From positions 1 through 26,620 of the forward strand of contig CAZMTB010000171.1 of NCBI GenBank assembly GCA_964569095.1: 26,620 nucleotides of DNA, in the 5' to 3' direction. Both the position numbers and the translations under genes were made by a program. The notes under the pieces were generated by a model, which saw only the letters and a program-made list of their open reading frames with translations, had not been told where the DNA came from and made no database searches. The stretch comes from JALWSI01 sp964569095 [NCBI: uncultured Aquificales bacterium]. GTDB taxonomy: Bacteria; Thermosulfidibacterota; Thermosulfidibacteria; Thermosulfidibacterales. Below, in pieces: positions 23,991 through 26,620 of this stretch; position 1 is the stretch's first letter; every line of letters begins with the position of its first letter.

Positions 23991-24803
23991 ATGATAGGCA
24001 TAGTGGTTGCAGGAGTGGGTGGGCGCATGGGCAAGACCATCGCCCGCCTGGTGACCGAGGCAGAAGACCTCGCATTGTTGGGAGCCACGGAGGCACCGGG
24101 ACATCCCCTCTGCGGCAAACCGGTTGGCAAGGCGGGAATAGAGGGCGAGTGCACCATAGCCAGTGCCCTCGACTCAGCCCTGGAGCTCTGCCAGGGCGAG
24201 ATTCCCGTGGTGGTTATAGACTTCACCCTTCCCCAGGCCACCCTAAAGAACGCCGAGGTGGCCTCGCAAAGGGGCATTCCCATGGTGGTGGGAACCACCG
24301 GGTTCTCCAAGGAGGAGTCCGAGAGGCTCACCTCCCTGCTACAGAAGATACCCGCCGTGTGGGCCCCCAACATGAGCGTTGGGGTGAACCTGCTCTTCAA
24401 CCTGGTGGAGCAGGTGGCGTCCATATTGGACGACGACTACGACATCGAGATCGTTGAGACCCATCACAGGTTCAAGAAGGACGCTCCCAGCGGCACCGCC
24501 CTGAGACTCGCAGAACGGGCCGCCAAGGGACGAGGGGTCAACCTGGACCAGGTAGGGGTGTTTGGGCGAAAGGGAATAACCGGAGAGAGAAGACGGGGAG
24601 AGATTGGGATTATGGCCCTTCGCGCAGGAGACGTGGTGGGCGAGCACACAGTGACCTTCGGGACCCTGGGAGAGAGGATAGAACTGGTACACAAGGCCCA
24701 CAGCCGCGAGACCTTCGCCCGGGGAGCCCTACGGGCAGCCCGCTGGGTGGTCAACAAAAGGCCCGGCATCTACGGCATGGACCAGGTGCTGGGACTAAGG
24801 TAG
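23991..24803 (+). CDS. dapB: 4-hydroxy-tetrahydrodipicolinate reductase
   Basis: DapB reduces the DapA product to tetrahydrodipicolinate with NAD(P)H. The 270-residue length is typical. The nucleotide-binding loop VAGVGGRMGKTI lies at residues 6-17, VVGTTGF near residue 100, and the catalytic block ETHHRFKKDAPSGTA at 156-170 (His158, His159, Lys163). Start ATG at 23991, 9 bp after dapA. It is the last gene of the long plus-strand run; its stop is 5 bp from the stop of the convergent membrane-protein gene. No aminotransferase (dapL or dapC) or dapD/dapE follows, so the next pathway steps are encoded elsewhere. Confidence 0.96.
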   Translation: MIGIVVAGVGGRMGKTIARLVTEAEDLALLGATEAPGHPLCGKPVGKAGIEGECTIASALDSALELCQGEIPVVVIDFTLPQATLKNAEVASQRGIPMVVGTTGFSKEESERLTSLLQKIPAVWAPNMSVGVNLLFNLVEQVASILDDDYDIEIVETHHRFKKDAPSGTALRLAERAAKGRGVNLDQVGVFGRKGITGERRRGEIGIMALRAGDVVGEHTVTFGTLGERIELVHKAHSRETFARGALRAARWVVNKRPGIYGMDQVLGLR

Positions 24804-24808
24804 AATTT

Positions 24809-25906
24809 TCAATCCCGGGACGGCTCCGCCGGAGGAGGGTGGGAGCCGTTCTGCTCCCTCATCCAGACCAGGAAGAGCTTGTAGGTGATGGCCACTATCA
24901 CCGCTCCTATGAAGAGCCCTATGATTCCCCACATGATCATACCGCCAATGGCCCCCACGAAGATCACCAGCATGGGTATATCCACCCCCATTCCCATGAA
25001 GAGGGGCTTCAAGAAGTTGTCGCTAAGCCCTATCACCAGGCACCAGAGAAGGAAGAGAACCTCCACCGTTGTGTTATCCTTCGAGAAGAAGACCCAGGCC
25101 GCAACGGGGCCGAGAACCAGTATGGTGGGGATCTGAACCACGGCACACACCAAGACCAGTATCGCCCACAGCCCCGCAAAGGGCACCCCAACCACCAGCA
25201 TACCCGCCGCAGCCATAACCGACTGAATCACCGCCACTCCCACAACCCCAAGCATCACCGCCCTGATGGTCGAGGTGGCGACCTCGCAGATCTCTGGCGC
25301 CCTGTTGCCGGCAAACCTCTGAACCACCATCAAGGCCGCCCGAGAAGAGCTTTCAGAGGTGGCCAGGAATACCGCGGCAATCACTATCGAGATTAAGAAC
25401 ACCACCACCATCTTCACCCCACCGCCCACGAAGCCGAAAAGGGAGGTGATTGCCACCTTTATCTGGGGCTCGAGGTGCCGCAGCAAGGTGCCGAGGTTCG
25501 TCGCCGCAAGGGTCCACAGCTTGGTGACCTCGTGACCAATCACGGGCCACTGGTTCACGCTAGCCGGGGGCAAGGGAACAGAAAGATGAAACCTGTTGAG
25601 GTTTTTGATCCAGGGTTGCAAAGCATTGAGGGTAGATGCAGAAAGCAGGGCAAGAGGCACTAAAAGGGCCACGATCACAACGAGGGCGAAGAGGCCCGCC
25701 ACAACCCTGCGGCGCCCCCCCAGCATCCCTGCAACCTTCTCGGTGAAGGGATGAACCGCAATGGCAATGATTCCGCCCCACACCACGGGCATGAGAAAGG
25801 GCTTCACGATGTGGTAGGTCCAGACCACTAAAACCCCTATCACCGCTATGCGAATAGCGGCCTCTAAGGCGTTCTTCACGAAGGCCCTGGTGTCGTCATG
25901 GCCCAT
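24809..25906 (-). CDS. AI-2E / PerM (UPF0118) family membrane protein
   Basis: A 365-residue polytopic inner-membrane protein of the AI-2E family, which includes TqsA, PerM and Na+/H+ antiporter-like members. The first two hydrophobic segments (about 15-50) are followed by another at about 65-90, an amphipathic soluble part (about 95-150), and five or more helices to residue 350. The motif LSDNFLKPLFMGMGVDIPM matches the family's DNxLRPLLIG signature, and GGMIMWGIIGLFIGAVIVAI is the usual last segment. The substrate is not predictable; autoinducer export should not be assumed. The ATG at 25906 has AGGAGG 6 bases upstream. A perfect TTGACA lies further up at 25966-25971, but I see no good -10 for it. 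Confidence 0.88.
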   Translation of the reverse strand: MGHDDTRAFVKNALEAAIRIAVIGVLVVWTYHIVKPFLMPVVWGGIIAIAVHPFTEKVAGMLGGRRRVVAGLFALVVIVALLVPLALLSASTLNALQPWIKNLNRFHLSVPLPPASVNQWPVIGHEVTKLWTLAATNLGTLLRHLEPQIKVAITSLFGFVGGGVKMVVVFLISIVIAAVFLATSESSSRAALMVVQRFAGNRAPEICEVATSTIRAVMLGVVGVAVIQSVMAAAGMLVVGVPFAGLWAILVLVCAVVQIPTILVLGPVAAWVFFSKDNTTVEVLFLLWCLVIGLSDNFLKPLFMGMGVDIPMLVIFVGAIGGMIMWGIIGLFIGAVIVAITYKLFLVWMREQNGSHPPPAEPSRD

Positions 25907-26012
25907 GCTCCACCTCCTCTTGTGGGGAGAGAACTCTATTGAGAAAAGCCCGTCGCTGCAAATGCTGTCAACTCCCCTTAGCTAAAATTCCCCTCCCCAG
26001 AAAGGCGTACCG

Positions 26013-26348
26013 TGCCTTGAAAGGGCCATAGGGCTTCATGGGAGACCCGAGATATTCAACTCGGATCAGGGTAGCCAATATACCAGCGAAGGGTTCATAG
26101 GTGTACTGAAGGAGAATGGGATCAAGATCAGCATGGATGGGAAAGGCAGTTTCAGGGACAACATCTTCATAGAGAGGCTGTGGCGTTCGTTGAAGTACGA
26201 GCTCATATACATGAGAGAATTTGTCTCTGTAGCTGAGTTGAGGGAAGGCCTGAGGCTTTGGTTTGAGTCCTACAACGGTGAGAGATTCCATCAGGCGTTA
26301 GAGTACCGTACGCCTGACGAAGTATACCGGATGGGTATGGCTGCATGA
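26013..26348 (+). pseudogene. IS3-family transposase, C-terminal remnant
   Basis: The frame encodes about 111 residues matching the end of an IS3-type OrfB integrase-core transposase: GRPEIFNSDQGSQYTS with the second catalytic Asp, SMDGKGSFRDNIFIERLWR with the catalytic Glu, then YNGERFHQALEYRTPDEVY. The upstream two thirds, including the first Asp and the HTH part, are absent. The in-frame stop TAA at 25983 and a likely one-base shift near 26015 (the other frame reads AYRAL before a stop) show decay. The left side abuts the promoter region of the AI-2E-type gene, so the element's 5' part was lost by deletion. It cannot encode an active transposase. Confidence 0.85.
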
Positions 26349-26410
26349 GAGGCGGAGGAGGCAGTGGAAGCGAACTTAAAATGGCTCCAAGGGTGTACAA
26401 AAATCTGGTA

Positions 26411-26426
26411 CCACTTCACCACTTCA
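26411..26426 (+). repeat. 8-bp tandem repeat near the presumed IS right end
   Basis: CCACTTCA occurs twice in immediate succession. IS3-type ends finish in CA, and the reverse complement TGAAGTGGTACC looks like a typical terminal repeat start, so the element's right end is probably at 26418 or 26426. No matching left end is seen in the window. Confidence 0.35.
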
Positions 26427-26528
26427 ATCCGAGTCTGGTTCATGGTAAACCTGATCATCAACCGAATGGAAAAAAGAGGCCGTTGCGAGACAACCTTATG
26501 AGATGCTCAGAGTGGGTGGAGACGAATA

Positions 26529-26620
26529 ATGGAAGGTCGATGGCTCTCCGTAGATGAGATTGCGGCCTATCTCGGGATCAAACGGGATACGGTCTACAAG
26601 TGGATAAGTGAAAGACAGAT
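26529..26620 (+). CDS. Excisionase-type helix-turn-helix DNA-binding protein (partial, 5' end only)
   Basis: Thirty codons are visible before the right edge. The residues WLSVDEIAAYLGIKRDTVYK, continuing into WISERQ, match the MerR-like/excisionase-family HTH (helix_turn_helix_17) found in Xis proteins, BldC-like regulators and small HTH proteins beside toxins or restriction systems. The ATG at 26529 has GGTGGAG about 9 bases upstream. It lies about 100 bp past the presumed end of the IS3 remnant. The rest of the protein and its partner genes are outside the window, so its role is open. Confidence 0.75.
   Translation, partial: MEGRWLSVDEIAAYLGIKRDTVYKWISERQ

Noticed and set aside
26345-26557. 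70-codon frame after the transposase remnant
   Set aside because: It shows no family resemblance, overlaps the presumed IS terminal region and runs across the start of the HTH gene in another frame.

Overview
The window reads as an ordinary, gene-dense bacterial chromosome segment. It lacks long non-coding stretches, rRNA, recognisable tRNA and CRISPR repeats. The gene content (B12-dependent MetH without a reactivation domain, cobI-cobQ, soluble hybrid kinase, PilB/PilT, archease, and a lipoprotein-lysA-dapF-dapA-dapB run after argH) suits a Gram-negative of the Desulfobacterota/deltaproteobacterial type. Purine-loaded coding strands and heavy use of AGG/AGA arginine codons hint at a thermophilic or moderately thermophilic lifestyle. 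The lineage is an inference from gene content only.

Layout. (1) 1-2464, minus strand: a TIGR02757-family gene of unknown role, cobI and cobQ, all overlapping; cobQ runs off the left edge. (2) 2524-6980, plus strand, divergent across 59 bp: sfsA, a COG3270-type PUA-domain gene, metH (each overlapping the next by 4 bp) and an EamA permease. (3) 6977-11744, minus strand: an NDUFA9-like SDR, a small ribbon-helix-helix-like protein with its own promoter and terminator, and a two-component pair (PAS-PAS hybrid kinase followed by a double-receiver protein). (4) 11827-15030, minus strand: carB, divergent from an archease gene. (5) 15709-24803, plus strand: one close-packed run of pilB, pilT, argH, an LptM-like/FN3 lipoprotein, lysA, dapF, dapA and dapB. 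(6) 24809-25906, minus strand: an AI-2E/PerM-type membrane protein. (7) 25986-26620: the decayed 3' end of an IS3-family transposase, then the first 30 codons of an excisionase-type HTH protein cut by the right edge.

How genes work together. CobI and CobQ make cobalamin, which MetH consumes in methionine synthesis. ArgH and CarB belong to arginine/pyrimidine metabolism. DapA, DapB, DapF and LysA cover most of the diaminopimelate/lysine route; the steps between DapB and DapF are not in the window. PilB and PilT are the extension and retraction ATPases of a type IV pilus, but no pilC or pilin is present here.

I found no clear new defence or mobile system. The most unusual items are the FN3 lipoprotein carrying an LptM-like N-terminal motif next to lysA-dapF, the double-receiver protein whose first receiver has Glu in place of Asp and Asn in place of Lys, and several unknowns tightly coupled to B12 and methionine genes.
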